64,000 bases of DNA from Paenibacillus lautus NBRC 15380 (GCF_004000945.1 NZ_BIMF01000001.1:558001-622000), one strand, 5' to 3'. Shown: positions 8,881 to 18,394, numbered from the stretch's first letter. Translations and numbers: made by a program. The notes: a model not told the origin generated them from the letters alone.

Positions 8881-10306
8881 GTTGTTCCACCGTCCCTTTT
8901 CTTCTCTTCGATCCTAGTCGAACCCCAAGGCCAACCAGGATCAATCCTATGAACACCGTCATGATGGTTCCGAAATTCTCACGCATGTATTCCCGGCGGT
9001 ACTTCGTTAATGCTTTGGAATAGTACTCTCTGTCGTTGCCCAGCTTCAGATACGTCATGGCTTGCTTGTATTCGCCCTGGCGCAGCATCGACTTGCCGAT
9101 TCCGACATAGGCCATTTCATAATTCGCATCCAGCTTCAGCACTTGTTTCCACAATGCTGCCGCTTTCTCGTGCTTGCCTATGCTGTACAGTCCGTTCGCT
9201 TCGTTAACCAAACTGCCGAATTTGGTCGGAGCGAACTCCGTAATTGTCCCCAGATCGTGATCCAGGACAAAAACTCGATCCCCGGAGCTCTCCACCGTAA
9301 CCGGATTTTTAAAGGTACCCTCTTGACTGCCCAACTGACCGAGAACATACAGGAGATTACCGTCCTCGTTATATGTAAAAATCCGGCCTCGTGTTGAATC
9401 GAGCATCCGATAGACACCGTTATCGCTGACATCAATATCGATAAACACAGATCTCAATCGGCTTATGTCGCCAATCGGTCCCAAATACTCATGGACACGA
9501 AGAACATCGATGCCGGACGGATTCAGCCTTTTAACGGGAGCTTCAGATTGTGCACTCGCTGTCGTCGTATAGATGAACCCATCCCGGTCTAAATCCAGAT
9601 TGTTAAATTCTGTCGGGACAAACCGGATCAGTTTCTCGCGCTGCTCTTTCGTTGAAACCGTTTTCCAAAATAGATCCACCGGATCGAACTGCACCCGATT
9701 CGTTCCCATGAATCCGGTAAAGACGCCGTCGCTGTCGAATTCGATGATGCCTTCAAATACGCCCCTTGCGACCACGTATATCCGCCCTGCTTTATCCACG
9801 ATGACTTTACGAGGGAAGAATTCGAAATGATCACTGATGACTTCCGATTTAGGAGCCGCGACCTCCCTCACAAAATCCCCTTCGGGGCCCAACTCGATCA
9901 CGCGCCGGTTTTCGGTATCCGCCACATAGATATGGCCGGCCTCCGTTACGAAGATGCCTTCCGGATTATTAAAGCTGTCCTTCCTGCCGTCATGCTGGAA
10001 GCCCTGTATTTGACGGATGACTTTCCACTCGTTGTTCAGCACCACGATTCGTCCGTTTCCGGAATCTAGAACATACAGATTGCCATCCGGCGCCGCAAAC
10101 ATATCGCTCGGTGCCGTTAATGGCCCGATACCGATTTCTTGTCCCGTCATCGTCCTCTGAGGGAGATATGCAATCGGCGAGTGGACGGCCTCACCCCAGT
10201 ACGAATAGGTGTATCCCTCGTACGGAGCCGCTTGAGCCGGATTCGGGCTTAGGCCGAGTAACATCATCACAGCCGCAAAGATCAGAATCGATCGTTTTAT
10301 TTTCAA
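8858..10306 (-). CDS. NHL beta-propeller/TPR protein, membrane anchored
   Basis: 482 residues from a TTG start at 10306. That start is chosen because GGAGG lies 9 bases upstream and a signal peptide begins there (MKIKRSILIFAAVMMLLGL...AQA); an upstream-extended frame would run through the permease gene. Residues about 45-370 hold NHL-type propeller repeats (FAAPDGNLYVLDSGNGRIVV, IYVADTENRRVIELGPEG). About 385-450 carry TPR-like helices (KHEKAAALWKQVLKLDANYE), followed by one membrane helix (IMTVFIGLILVGLGVRLG) and a basic tail. Predicted outside the cell with a C-terminal anchor. Possibly a scaffold for the transport complex; no enzymatic function is visible. Confidence 0.82.
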   Translation of the reverse strand: MKIKRSILIFAAVMMLLGLSPNPAQAAPYEGYTYSYWGEAVHSPIAYLPQRTMTGQEIGIGPLTAPSDMFAAPDGNLYVLDSGNGRIVVLNNEWKVIRQIQGFQHDGRKDSFNNPEGIFVTEAGHIYVADTENRRVIELGPEGDFVREVAAPKSEVISDHFEFFPRKVIVDKAGRIYVVARGVFEGIIEFDSDGVFTGFMGTNRVQFDPVDLFWKTVSTKEQREKLIRFVPTEFNNLDLDRDGFIYTTTASAQSEAPVKRLNPSGIDVLRVHEYLGPIGDISRLRSVFIDIDVSDNGVYRMLDSTRGRIFTYNEDGNLLYVLGQLGSQEGTFKNPVTVESSGDRVFVLDHDLGTITEFAPTKFGSLVNEANGLYSIGKHEKAAALWKQVLKLDANYEMAYVGIGKSMLRQGEYKQAMTYLKLGNDREYYSKALTKYRREYMRENFGTIMTVFIGLILVGLGVRLGSKRRKGTVEQHGLSQGS

Positions 10307-10326
10307 ACCTAAACGCCTCCATCGCT

Positions 10327-11190
10327 TTAGTCCTTCATGCCGGACGAAGCCATCGTCTGAATCACATTGCTTTGAGAAATGATAAACGTCACAATCGGCA
10401 CGGACATCATGACCACAGCTACTGCAGCTCCGACCCCTGCACGGGCGATCCCGCCTTGAATAATCTGACCCATGGCGTAATGCATGGTCTTCAGCTGCTC
10501 GCTGTAGATAAAGCTTCCTCCGTCCGTGCCCCACAGCATCTGCATCATCAAGATCAGCAGCGTTAACCAGGCCGGCTTCACGAGCGGCATCACGATCTGC
10601 CATAGAATCCGGTACTCGCTGGCGCCGTCGATCTTGGCGGCTTCCAGCAGGGCATCCGGGATTTGCTCCATAAACTGCTTCATTAAATACAAGCCAAGCG
10701 GATAGGCAAATGCCGGAATGATGACCGCCTTGTAGGTGTCGATCCATCCCAGGGTAGACATAATCATATAGTTCGGAATGGCCGTCACATGCGGGGAAAA
10801 CATAAGCGATAGCACAATGATCGTAAACAAGACTTTATGGCCGCGGAACTTATGCTTCGCCAGCGGGTAAGCGGCCGCCGAAGCCAGCAAAATATGTCCT
10901 ACGGTGCCGGCCGCCGTAATGAAAAACGTATTGAAAATGTATCTCGAAAAGGGAACCCATGAGTTTTTCATGACTTGAAACAAATCCGAGAAATTCTCAA
11001 ACGTGGCGTTCCTCACAAACAACGTAGGCGGGAATATGAACAGCTCATCGAGCGGCTTAAATGCATTATTGATGACATAAATCAACGGTATCGCCATAAA
11101 AGCACCGAATACGCCCAGCACAAGAAACAGCATAAGGTCGACCTGCCAGGATCGGTTCACTCTTTTTTTGGCACGAATGGCTAATTTCAT
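10327..11190 (-). CDS. ABC sugar transporter permease, MalG type (first pair)
   Basis: 287 residues, six membrane segments, EAA loop LEAAKIDGASEYRILWQIVM near 185-205. The start ATG follows GGGGGAGTAGGCGAA. Located 5 bases after the MalF-type partner and 20 bases before the NHL/TPR gene. The sequence FKPLDELFIFPPTLFVRN is shared in pattern with the permease at 58604-59518 of the second locus, which shows that the two loci are homologous gene for gene here. Confidence 0.93.
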   Translation of the reverse strand: MKLAIRAKKRVNRSWQVDLMLFLVLGVFGAFMAIPLIYVINNAFKPLDELFIFPPTLFVRNATFENFSDLFQVMKNSWVPFSRYIFNTFFITAAGTVGHILLASAAAYPLAKHKFRGHKVLFTIIVLSLMFSPHVTAIPNYMIMSTLGWIDTYKAVIIPAFAYPLGLYLMKQFMEQIPDALLEAAKIDGASEYRILWQIVMPLVKPAWLTLLILMMQMLWGTDGGSFIYSEQLKTMHYAMGQIIQGGIARAGVGAAVAVVMMSVPIVTFIISQSNVIQTMASSGMKD

Positions 11191-11195
11191 TTCGC

Positions 11196-12176
11196 CTACT
11201 CCCCCACCCTCCTGAGCAACTTTTGAACGGCCAGATTCGTACCCAGCATCAGAATAAACAGCACGGTAGCAATGGCGGAGGCATACCCCATTTCAAACCG
11301 GATTGTGCCATAGTCCACCAGGTGGGTAACGATCGTATGCGCTCCGTACTGCACGCTTGGGAAGCCTGCAAGTGCCATTGCAACATCGGCGACGGCAAGG
11401 GAAGCCGTAATCTGGATGACAGCACCGAACATGAGCTGCGGTCTCATGGAGGGCAGCGTAATATACCAGAGCTCCTGCCATCGGTTTTTTACGCCATCCA
11501 CGGCACCCGCTTCATACAGCGTGCGGTCCACCGTCTGCAAGCCGGCGATGAATGCCAGGAAACTGGTGCCCAGGCTTAGCCACAGTTGAACCAGAATAAT
11601 GATCGGAAGCATATACTGCGGATCCTGAAGCCATTGAATCGGCTCATAAATGACTCCGATCTTCATCAGAAAACCGTTAATGATGCCGTACGAATCACTG
11701 GAAAAAATAATTTGCCAGATAAAGAAGACGTTGCCCGAAATCGAAGGAGCAAAAAACACGAGTGTCATAAATGCCCGGACCTTCGGATTCAGCTCATTGA
11801 TCAACCATGCAAACACGAAACAGGCAATATAACTGACCGGGCCTGTAATGACGGCAAAGATCAGCGTATTCTTCAGGCCGATCAGAAACACATCGTCATT
11901 CCACAGCAGCTTGGAATAGTTCTCCCAACCGATCCAGCGGGGAAATTCAAGCATATTGAAATGCGTGAAGCTGAAAAAAATGGAGATAACGACCGGGAGC
12001 ACCGTAAATAATAGAAACAACGTCATATAAGGAGCCAGAAGGACGTACAGGTGTTTATCCCTCTTCATATCCTTGGCGAACAGCCCCCACTTACTATCCA
12101 GACCTGCAGGACGGCCCTTCGGCTGGGGCTGTGCTGTGGCCCCGGCCGCTATTTTCGTTTCTTGCAAAAGGATCAC
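11196..12176 (-). CDS. ABC sugar transporter permease, MalF type (first pair)
   Basis: 326 residues from a GTG start (GAAGGG upstream). A soluble N-terminal tail of about 45 residues precedes six membrane segments (YVLLAPYMTLFLLFTVLP). EAA loop YEAGAVDGVKNRWQELWYIT near 225-245, with Gly in place of the second Ala. The equivalent protein in locus two has the same YEAGRIDG variant. Sits 11 bases after the long solute-binding protein gene, so the two probably form one importer. Confidence 0.93.
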   Translation of the reverse strand: MILLQETKIAAGATAQPQPKGRPAGLDSKWGLFAKDMKRDKHLYVLLAPYMTLFLLFTVLPVVISIFFSFTHFNMLEFPRWIGWENYSKLLWNDDVFLIGLKNTLIFAVITGPVSYIACFVFAWLINELNPKVRAFMTLVFFAPSISGNVFFIWQIIFSSDSYGIINGFLMKIGVIYEPIQWLQDPQYMLPIIILVQLWLSLGTSFLAFIAGLQTVDRTLYEAGAVDGVKNRWQELWYITLPSMRPQLMFGAVIQITASLAVADVAMALAGFPSVQYGAHTIVTHLVDYGTIRFEMGYASAIATVLFILMLGTNLAVQKLLRRVGE

Positions 12177-12187
12177 CCCTAGTCCCT

Positions 12188-15103
12188 TCAGTCCAAATTG
12201 AACTCGTCTCTTTTTTCCCTGATTTCATAATCGATTTCTTGTACGTAATCGTATAAGGCATCCGCCGTGTTCGTTCCGTTGTTGATGACTTCCCTTAAAG
12301 CATTGTCCAAATGTCTTCCTGTGAAGTATCCGCCCGGGACTTCAGGCACACCCTGCACCCACTGCCACTGCTCTTCGAGATTGCGGTAATCCCGCTCCGG
12401 CCATGGCAGCTCCCGAAGCGCTTCGATATTGGCAGTAGGATAACGAGCCGCAGCTCCCATCAGCCCCTCCATCTCTCTTCCGAATCGAACCTGAGTATCC
12501 TTGCTGACCCACCATTTCATAAACTCCCAAGCCGCATCTTTGTTCTTGGCCTGCTTGAGCATGACCGCTGCTGTGCCACCGCTGGCGACGTCACGGCGGA
12601 TCGTGCCGTCCGGCTGTTTCGTTCCTGGAACGGGAACAAATTCCCACAATCCTTTAATCTCCGGGGCGGATACGGTTAAGTAATTGTAGAAGGTGTAGTC
12701 CTGAATGCCCACAGGCATTTCGCCGGTCCTGAAGCGCATCGGAAAATCAAAGATCAGTGGCAGCTTATAGCTGGTGTAGAAGTCGGTCCACTTCTTAAAT
12801 GCACTCAGTCCAATCTCCGTATCCAGACCGCTTTTGGCACCGTTATTGAGATAGAAGGACCCATCATGCTGATACAGCAGCATGGCGAAGGTGCGGTTGG
12901 CTTCCAGCACGGGCACTCCCGTCGTCTGCGCAATCGGCAGCGCCAGATCCATATGATGCTTCTGCAGGACCGGGATCATCGCATATACGTCGTCCCACGT
13001 TTGCGGAGGTTCCAGATTCAGTTCCTCCAGAATATCCTTGCGGTAAAAGAGCATGTTGAAAATTTGCTGCTCCGGCAAAGCAAAGACCTGATCCTCAAAT
13101 TGGTAAGGAACCATGGCGCTGTCCCGGAACTGCTTCACCACGGATTCGTAATCATGGAATTTACTCAAATCTTCGGCTGCGTTCCGCATACCGAAGTTGA
13201 CCGGCACCTCATTTCCGACCTGCATCGCCACATCCGGTCCTTCTCCCGCCAGCGAAGCCCGTAACAGCACATCCGCGTTGACCAGCTTCAGATTGACTCC
13301 GATGTCAGTGAGCGGCGTGAACGTGTCGTCGATCATCGCCTTCAACACCTGCGCTTGGTCGCGCCCCGTCCCGATCCATACGGTGATGGCTTCCCCTGAG
13401 TCTTCCGTGTTCCCGATCGTATCGTAGTCTTCAAAAAAAGAATAGAAGAAGGACGATACCTCATGCACGACTTTATCCCCGGCTGATGCATCCGCTTTGG
13501 GGAGCTTTACATCCGGCGAGGCGAGAAGCAGATAGTCGATTTCCAGCGGCTGCTCTCTTACTTGAAGGATCCAGGCACCCACGCTGCCGACATTAATCTT
13601 GAATTGAGACAGGCGCTTCTGAACGGTTTCCGGCTTCTTCGCCATATCCTCCAGTTGATAAGCCATTTTGTTCAAGGTGGCTGTCTTGTCGCTCTTCTCC
13701 CCCGTCAGGTTTACCAGTTCCTCTGAGACCGCGGACAGAATGTCGCTCTGCTCCTGGAACACCTTCACCATGTCGGGGATCTGTTTATCTAATTGATAGT
13801 CCCGGTAGGGATCCGGAACATTACCGGTAATCATCAATATTTTTCGATACATTGCATTGATCTCCAGCAAACTGGATTCCACCTGCCGAATCAGAGGTGC
13901 AATCGAGCCCAGGCTGACCTCCAGCTTCAGATCATGCTGCCCTTTAGTCAGATAGAATAAATAAGGCTCTTCTGCACTTCCCAGCACGTTCATCTGCCAA
14001 TCCGAGTCGTAATAAAATGGGATTTGAGACATTTCTTTAAACGGAATTTCTCCGTCAATCCATAAGGATCGCGTGGAATAGACGCCTCTCAATAATTCCT
14101 GTCGGTTCTTGATCGCAATCTTGTATAATCCATCCTCCGGTACGTCCACGTTCCACCTGATCCATTGGCCTGGCACCCGCCAGTTGTTGCCGCCGATCGT
14201 ATTCATTCGGATCTTTGATACGTCATAAGGCTCGGTAGCCGGACTGGAACGGTCGGATATCGGATATAAGGTCGGTGATGATTTGTACGCAGCATGCTCT
14301 CCCTGAATCTTGATGAGCTGTCCACTGGTCGCCTTGTACCCCTTGGACTTGTAGCCGGCCTTCACTTCTTCATATGCAGCTGGAGCATCATGTCCAAAAA
14401 CTTTTATGTAGTCGATGACCATAGGCTCTCTGGACGAGCGTAGTGTCAACGTGTGCTTGCCGGCTGAAAAATAAAATACATACGGTTCCTCATAATATCC
14501 TTCCGTATCCCGGAACAGTGATTCCTGCCACATTGGTGATTCCACCTGACGAGGCCGGAGCTCGTTGCCGCGGTTATCTTTCGCAATGGCATCTGTTTCG
14601 TTTTTCCATACTCTCTGAAACGTCAGATTTCTGGCGCTTGCAAACGGATGCGCTCCGTCAATCAACAGCTCTCTTTCAATGGCTGAGCTTTTGCCTTCAA
14701 TGGGAAAATAACGGACGGCGATATGGTATAAGCCGGTCTCAGGCACCTCGAACTCCCAATCCATCGAACCGATGTCCCCCATCTTGACGAATTCTCCCGT
14801 CTCTCCGCCCAGTTCTCGGATGATCTCAGGACTCATTCGGTCCGAATCGCTGTAGTCCTTACCCTGAATCACAATCTCCTGTTGGGCCAGCTTCTCATCC
14901 TGGTACCGCTGCAAATAGGCATCATAACTATCCTCTGAGGCATTCATGATGACACTCTCGCTGCTCGCGACATCTGCTTCGGTACTCTTCACACGTTCGG
15001 TTGCAATTACGCCGGACTGAGATATAGGGAAAACCAATATTAGAATCATCATCATGATGACCATCAGCCTGGCAGCGGTTGTTCTGGTAAAGGCGATTCT
15101 CAC
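12188..15103 (-). CDS. Very long solute-binding protein with N-terminal beta-sandwich domains
   Basis: 971 residues from a GTG preceded by AAGGGGAG, more than twice the usual length of a sugar-binding protein. Residues 1-35 are a signal sequence without a lipobox Cys. Two repeats resembling carbohydrate-binding beta-sandwiches follow (about 95-235, ending LRSSREPMVIDYIKVFG; and about 270-410, with WRVPGQWIRWNVDVPEDGLY). A helical stretch spans about 420-520, and then a solute-binding protein type 1 domain to the end (GEGPDVAMQVGNEVPVNFG; DVASGGTAAVMLKQAKNKDA; KWWVSKDTQVRFG). Probably a surface receptor that captures polymers or large oligosaccharides for the permease pair encoded next. Confidence 0.87.
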   Translation of the reverse strand: MRIAFTRTTAARLMVIMMMILILVFPISQSGVIATERVKSTEADVASSESVIMNASEDSYDAYLQRYQDEKLAQQEIVIQGKDYSDSDRMSPEIIRELGGETGEFVKMGDIGSMDWEFEVPETGLYHIAVRYFPIEGKSSAIERELLIDGAHPFASARNLTFQRVWKNETDAIAKDNRGNELRPRQVESPMWQESLFRDTEGYYEEPYVFYFSAGKHTLTLRSSREPMVIDYIKVFGHDAPAAYEEVKAGYKSKGYKATSGQLIKIQGEHAAYKSSPTLYPISDRSSPATEPYDVSKIRMNTIGGNNWRVPGQWIRWNVDVPEDGLYKIAIKNRQELLRGVYSTRSLWIDGEIPFKEMSQIPFYYDSDWQMNVLGSAEEPYLFYLTKGQHDLKLEVSLGSIAPLIRQVESSLLEINAMYRKILMITGNVPDPYRDYQLDKQIPDMVKVFQEQSDILSAVSEELVNLTGEKSDKTATLNKMAYQLEDMAKKPETVQKRLSQFKINVGSVGAWILQVREQPLEIDYLLLASPDVKLPKADASAGDKVVHEVSSFFYSFFEDYDTIGNTEDSGEAITVWIGTGRDQAQVLKAMIDDTFTPLTDIGVNLKLVNADVLLRASLAGEGPDVAMQVGNEVPVNFGMRNAAEDLSKFHDYESVVKQFRDSAMVPYQFEDQVFALPEQQIFNMLFYRKDILEELNLEPPQTWDDVYAMIPVLQKHHMDLALPIAQTTGVPVLEANRTFAMLLYQHDGSFYLNNGAKSGLDTEIGLSAFKKWTDFYTSYKLPLIFDFPMRFRTGEMPVGIQDYTFYNYLTVSAPEIKGLWEFVPVPGTKQPDGTIRRDVASGGTAAVMLKQAKNKDAAWEFMKWWVSKDTQVRFGREMEGLMGAAARYPTANIEALRELPWPERDYRNLEEQWQWVQGVPEVPGGYFTGRHLDNALREVINNGTNTADALYDYVQEIDYEIREKRDEFNLD

Positions 15104-15212
15104 CTAACTCTCCCCTTTATGCAAACTAGCGGAATCTTAATTTGGGTAACAACCGCCTGATTCCCCAGCACCCGTGGAGAATCTGACGGTTGCCTGTAAG
15201 GTCAATGCATCC

Positions 15213-16640
15213 TTATTCCTTCTTGTCTGTGTCTTGTTCACCCTTCAGTACCTTCTCAGCAGACGCTTGTGCCGGCCCGATGACTTGAGCAACACCTGTA
15301 GATGGTGTAACTTCGCCTTTCACGAACTTCTCGGTGACAGAATCGAGATGCTCCTTAATACCGAGGCCGCCGAAGCGACCGCCGAATACCCGCTGCGCTT
15401 TGCCATCGTCATTCATCGCATTGGCAAGTGAGGCTTCATCCGGCAGTACATTTTCCAGAGACAATCTGCGGTTTTCTTCCCAGTTATCAAAGTCCTGCAG
15501 ATCTTCCCAAATCTTTACGATAACGTCAGCGTCCTTAACTCCTTTTGGGATGACATAGGCTGCGGTTTGACCGAGCGGATCAAAGTAAGTGTTCGCTTGA
15601 GGCCCTTTCGGGAAGTACAAGTAACCCCACTCATCTTTCATCTTGTCGAGGATCCGTCCTTCGATCTCCCACAATCCGCCAGGATACATAGCGATGGTAC
15701 CTTCCGCGAAATACTTCGCCGGGTCTTCCCAGTCGTTTCCTTCATTCGCCTTTACAACCTTATGTGTGTTATAGAGGGCGTGCAGATAGTTAAGCGCTTC
15801 CATTGATTCCGGAGAATCAAACGTTACTTTTTTGTTTGCTTCATCGTAGATGAGTCCACCGTTGCTTGCGATCAGCAGCTCTGAGAGCACGTAGTGAGCA
15901 CCGGCAAGTCCGTATTGGTCCGGCTTTCCATCTCCGTTATGATCTACGGTCAATTTTTTCGCCGCGTCCAGCATGGTATTCCAGTTCCAGTTATCCTCAT
16001 CCATCAGCTGCTGCGGATCCTTTAGGCCGGCTTCCCTGAATATCCGTTTATTGTAAAAGACTCCGCTGTCGTTCGGGTTGTACCAGCCTTCCAAGCCAAA
16101 TACATGCTCGCCGCCGAATCGCATGGCATCGACCACATCCGGAGCTATGCGCGTATCTTTCAGGTAATCCTCCAGCGGTGTCACGAATCCGCCCTGCATC
16201 AGTCCCCAGATGAATCCGTCCGGCAGACGGACAATCTCTGCAAAAGGATCATTAGCCATGACAGAGGACGACAGCTTTTCCGGAGTTGACCAGTATTCCG
16301 TATTGAGATACTTGATTTTTACGTTGTATTTTTCCTCGACATTTTTGATTCTTTCACGGGCCAATTCATCAGCCTCGGAATCTCCTTCGGGGGTGGCATC
16401 CCACCAATGGGAGATCCGAATTTCTCTCCCGCCCAAATCCGCTGCAGGTTCTTCCGGTTCCGGGGCCGGAGCGGCTTCGGGTTCTGGCTTCGCGGCCGGG
16501 GCTGGTTCATTCTCCGTAACGGCCGGCTTCTCGTTTGCCGATGAATTCCCCCCGCCGCCGCCGCTGCATGCAGACAGAATGGTCAACATAGCTGTTATTA
16601 AAAGGACGAACATCAGCTTCATAAATCTCATCTGGTTCAC
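15213..16640 (-). CDS. Sugar ABC transporter solute-binding lipoprotein
   Basis: 475 residues from the GTG at 16640; AAGGGGAG is upstream, and no site precedes the more distal in-frame ATG. Signal peptide ends in lipobox ILSAC followed by a Gly-rich linker and a Pro/Ala/Glu-rich spacer (EPAPAAKPEPEAAPAPEPE), suggesting a mobile tether. The binding domain has typical type 1 features (GLEGWYNPNDSGVFYNKRIF; GGLWEIEGR). First gene of the locus after the promoter at 16847-16875, with a 5' leader of about 200 bases. It may serve the second permease pair (3671-5606) or both pairs. Confidence 0.92.
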   Translation of the reverse strand: MNQMRFMKLMFVLLITAMLTILSACSGGGGGNSSANEKPAVTENEPAPAAKPEPEAAPAPEPEEPAADLGGREIRISHWWDATPEGDSEADELARERIKNVEEKYNVKIKYLNTEYWSTPEKLSSSVMANDPFAEIVRLPDGFIWGLMQGGFVTPLEDYLKDTRIAPDVVDAMRFGGEHVFGLEGWYNPNDSGVFYNKRIFREAGLKDPQQLMDEDNWNWNTMLDAAKKLTVDHNGDGKPDQYGLAGAHYVLSELLIASNGGLIYDEANKKVTFDSPESMEALNYLHALYNTHKVVKANEGNDWEDPAKYFAEGTIAMYPGGLWEIEGRILDKMKDEWGYLYFPKGPQANTYFDPLGQTAAYVIPKGVKDADVIVKIWEDLQDFDNWEENRRLSLENVLPDEASLANAMNDDGKAQRVFGGRFGGLGIKEHLDSVTEKFVKGEVTPSTGVAQVIGPAQASAEKVLKGEQDTDKKE

Positions 16641-16732
16641 TGTTAGCACACTCCCCTTCATGACTTTTGCACGAATAAAAAGCAAGACGTTTCGGTTAAA
16701 AAATCGACTTGCACCTCCCCCGGAATGAAATT

Positions 16733-16760
16733 TTATATAACGGCAATCGCCATTATATAA
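16733..16760. repeat. Long palindrome in the 5' leader of the glycan locus
   Basis: The stretch TTATATAACGGC-AATC-GCCATTATATAA is a 28-base near-perfect palindrome with 12-base arms and one G-T wobble. It lies in the transcribed leader, about 80 bases after the predicted start point and 90 bases before the first start codon. It could fold as an RNA hairpin or bind a dimeric regulator. It has no U-tract, so it is not a standard terminator. Confidence 0.5.
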
Positions 16761-16832
16761 GGATCTGAGAAAGAACTTTTTGCAAAAACCCAGCATGTTC
16801 GAACCACTCTTTTATTTTATGTAAGGGTTTTC

Positions 16833-16875
16833 ATGAAACCCATTTCATTATAGCCAGCTTCCTAGATCTGGTCAA
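16833..16875 (-). promoter_or_regulatory. Sigma-A-type promoter with overlapping operator
   Basis: On the minus strand TTGACC (16870-16875) and TATAAT (16847-16852) are separated by exactly 17 bases, a near-consensus vegetative promoter. The palindrome ATGAAA-CCCA-TTTCAT (16833-16848) overlaps the last bases of the -10 box and the start region, the classical position for a repressor. It differs from the palindrome at 1886-1901 only in the spacer. It drives the solute-binding lipoprotein and probably the whole locus. Confidence 0.75.
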
Positions 16876-16910
16876 TATAAAAGTTTATTTTTTCCAGAGT
16901 GGTTATTGAG

Positions 16911-16956
16911 GCAAAAAAAGAAGCACCCAGCCGACGAATCGGGCTGGATACTTCTG
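16911..16956 (-). terminator. Rho-independent terminator of the LacI-family gene
   Basis: Minus-strand stem AGAAGTATCCAGCC / GGCTGGGTGCTTCT (two G-T wobbles) followed by a run of seven T. It ends about 40 bases upstream of the glycan-locus promoter, so it insulates the regulator transcript from the locus. Confidence 0.85.
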
Positions 16957-16993
16957 AAGGAGGATCGTATGGTTAAGATTGCTGCAAATGGGA

Positions 16994-18019
16994 TTATCCC
17001 TTACGGGACGAGCTTTGCCGAACGATCAACTGAGGCTCGAGCAAGGTATGTTTTTTGACTTTTTGGGCGTTCATCATGGCTTTTAGCACTTGAACGGCCG
17101 TCCGGCCGAGATCACTGGCCTGCTGCGATACCGTAGTAAGTTCTGGGATGAAATGGCGAGCCAACGGAATATCGTCAAACCCGACAATAGACATATCATC
17201 CGGAATTGTCATTCCCACCTCTGCCGCTGCCTTGATCGCACCGATCGCCGTATAATCATTAACGCAAAACACAGCGGTTGGTCGGTCTTTCATCTCCAGC
17301 AGTTTCAGCATTTGGCGCTTGCCGGAATCAATGGAGAAGCTGTCCGGCAGGATCCATTCATTCCGAATATCCAGTCCGGCTTCCTTCATGGCCTTTCGGA
17401 ATGCCCGAAGCTTGATCGACGTTGTCGTCATGTGACTTTCCCCGCCAATGAAACCTATTTCATTGTGCCCAAGCTGAATCAAATGCTGCACGGCCAGAGC
17501 GGCTCCCGCCGATTCATCCGTAGCCACCCGGACCAAATCGGTATTACGCAAGCGTCCATTGACCAATACGGTCGGAATGACGCCGGCATACTGCACAAGC
17601 TCCTGCACCAAATGCTCTTCACAGGACTTCAGATTAATTCTCCCACCTAAAAATATAGTACCATCCACCCGTTTCTCCCGCATGATGCTGAGATACTCTG
17701 ATTCCTTCCCATAGTCGCCGACCGTATTGCTAAGCAGGAAGGTATAACCTGACTGCTGCGCTTCATGCTCCGCTCCAGCTAGCACTTCAGGGAAAAAGGG
17801 GTTGGTCAGATCGGGCACGATCACGCCGATAATTCCCGTCTCTTTTTTGAGAAGACTTCTGGCCATCGCATTAGGCTGAAAGTTATATTTTCTAATAATA
17901 TCTTCAATCAAGGCACGGGTAGACCCCTTAACCGGAGCAGTGTCGTTCAGTACCCGGGACACTGTTGCTACCGATACTTTTGCCTCCTTGGCAATGTCAT
18001 AGATCGTGACCTGTTTCAA
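16994..18019 (-). CDS. LacI-family transcriptional regulator
   Basis: 341 residues from the TTG at 18019, which has GGGAGGAAG at good distance and gives the usual LacI N-terminus (MKQVTIYDIAKEAKVSVATV, HTH at residues 3-22, hinge helix NAMARSLLKK). The effector domain is of the periplasmic-binding type (IIGVIVPDLTNPFFPEVLAG; GFDDIPLARHFIPELTTV). A longer in-frame version from 18121 adds 34 residues that do not look like a regulator. It lies directly upstream of the glycan locus in the same direction but with its own terminator. The palindromes at 16833 and 1886 are its likely operators; the inducer is unknown. Confidence 0.93.
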   Translation of the reverse strand: MKQVTIYDIAKEAKVSVATVSRVLNDTAPVKGSTRALIEDIIRKYNFQPNAMARSLLKKETGIIGVIVPDLTNPFFPEVLAGAEHEAQQSGYTFLLSNTVGDYGKESEYLSIMREKRVDGTIFLGGRINLKSCEEHLVQELVQYAGVIPTVLVNGRLRNTDLVRVATDESAGAALAVQHLIQLGHNEIGFIGGESHMTTTSIKLRAFRKAMKEAGLDIRNEWILPDSFSIDSGKRQMLKLLEMKDRPTAVFCVNDYTAIGAIKAAAEVGMTIPDDMSIVGFDDIPLARHFIPELTTVSQQASDLGRTAVQVLKAMMNAQKVKKHTLLEPQLIVRQSSSRKG

Positions 18020-18394
18020 CCTAAACGCTTCCTCCCTACACTCCACTTTCGTCCCATTATAGCAAATCAGACAGGATCTGTAATGCGAAGCCTTTGGACT
18101 CTTCGAATCCTCTTGAATCAATGTTCACAATAACGGAAATCAAATTTACAAACCGTCAAAGATGGTATCTTTCGTCACACCTTTACGTAGTCGCAATTAG
18201 CATATTTTCAAATGCTTCATCTGAATATTTAAGTTATTTAGATGTGACCATTCTTTGAAATCCCCTTCATAAGTCATCGTCCCCTTATTTGCTCGTTCAA
18301 TTCGTTCGCCGATAGACATTTTCCCAATTCGTAATTCTCGCAAATGTTCCAAATATCACTCACAATTATCCTATTGATTTAAGGAGAGAACGGC
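18020..18394. other. Intergenic region without a recognised gene
   Basis: About 375 bases, AT-rich, between the LacI-family gene and the terminator of the superoxide dismutase gene. It must hold the LacI-gene promoter (a TTGACG hexamer is present on the minus strand, spacing to a -10 poor). No palindrome matching the 1886/16833 operators was seen. Confidence 0.4.

Noticed and set aside
10307..10747. N-terminal extension of the NHL/TPR protein to 10747
   Set aside because: It would overlap the permease gene by 420 bases in another frame. The TTG at 10306 has a good ribosome binding site and starts a signal peptide.
13197..13427. Short plus-strand ORFs within the long solute-binding genes
   Set aside because: All are antisense frames without ribosome binding sites or protein-like sequence.
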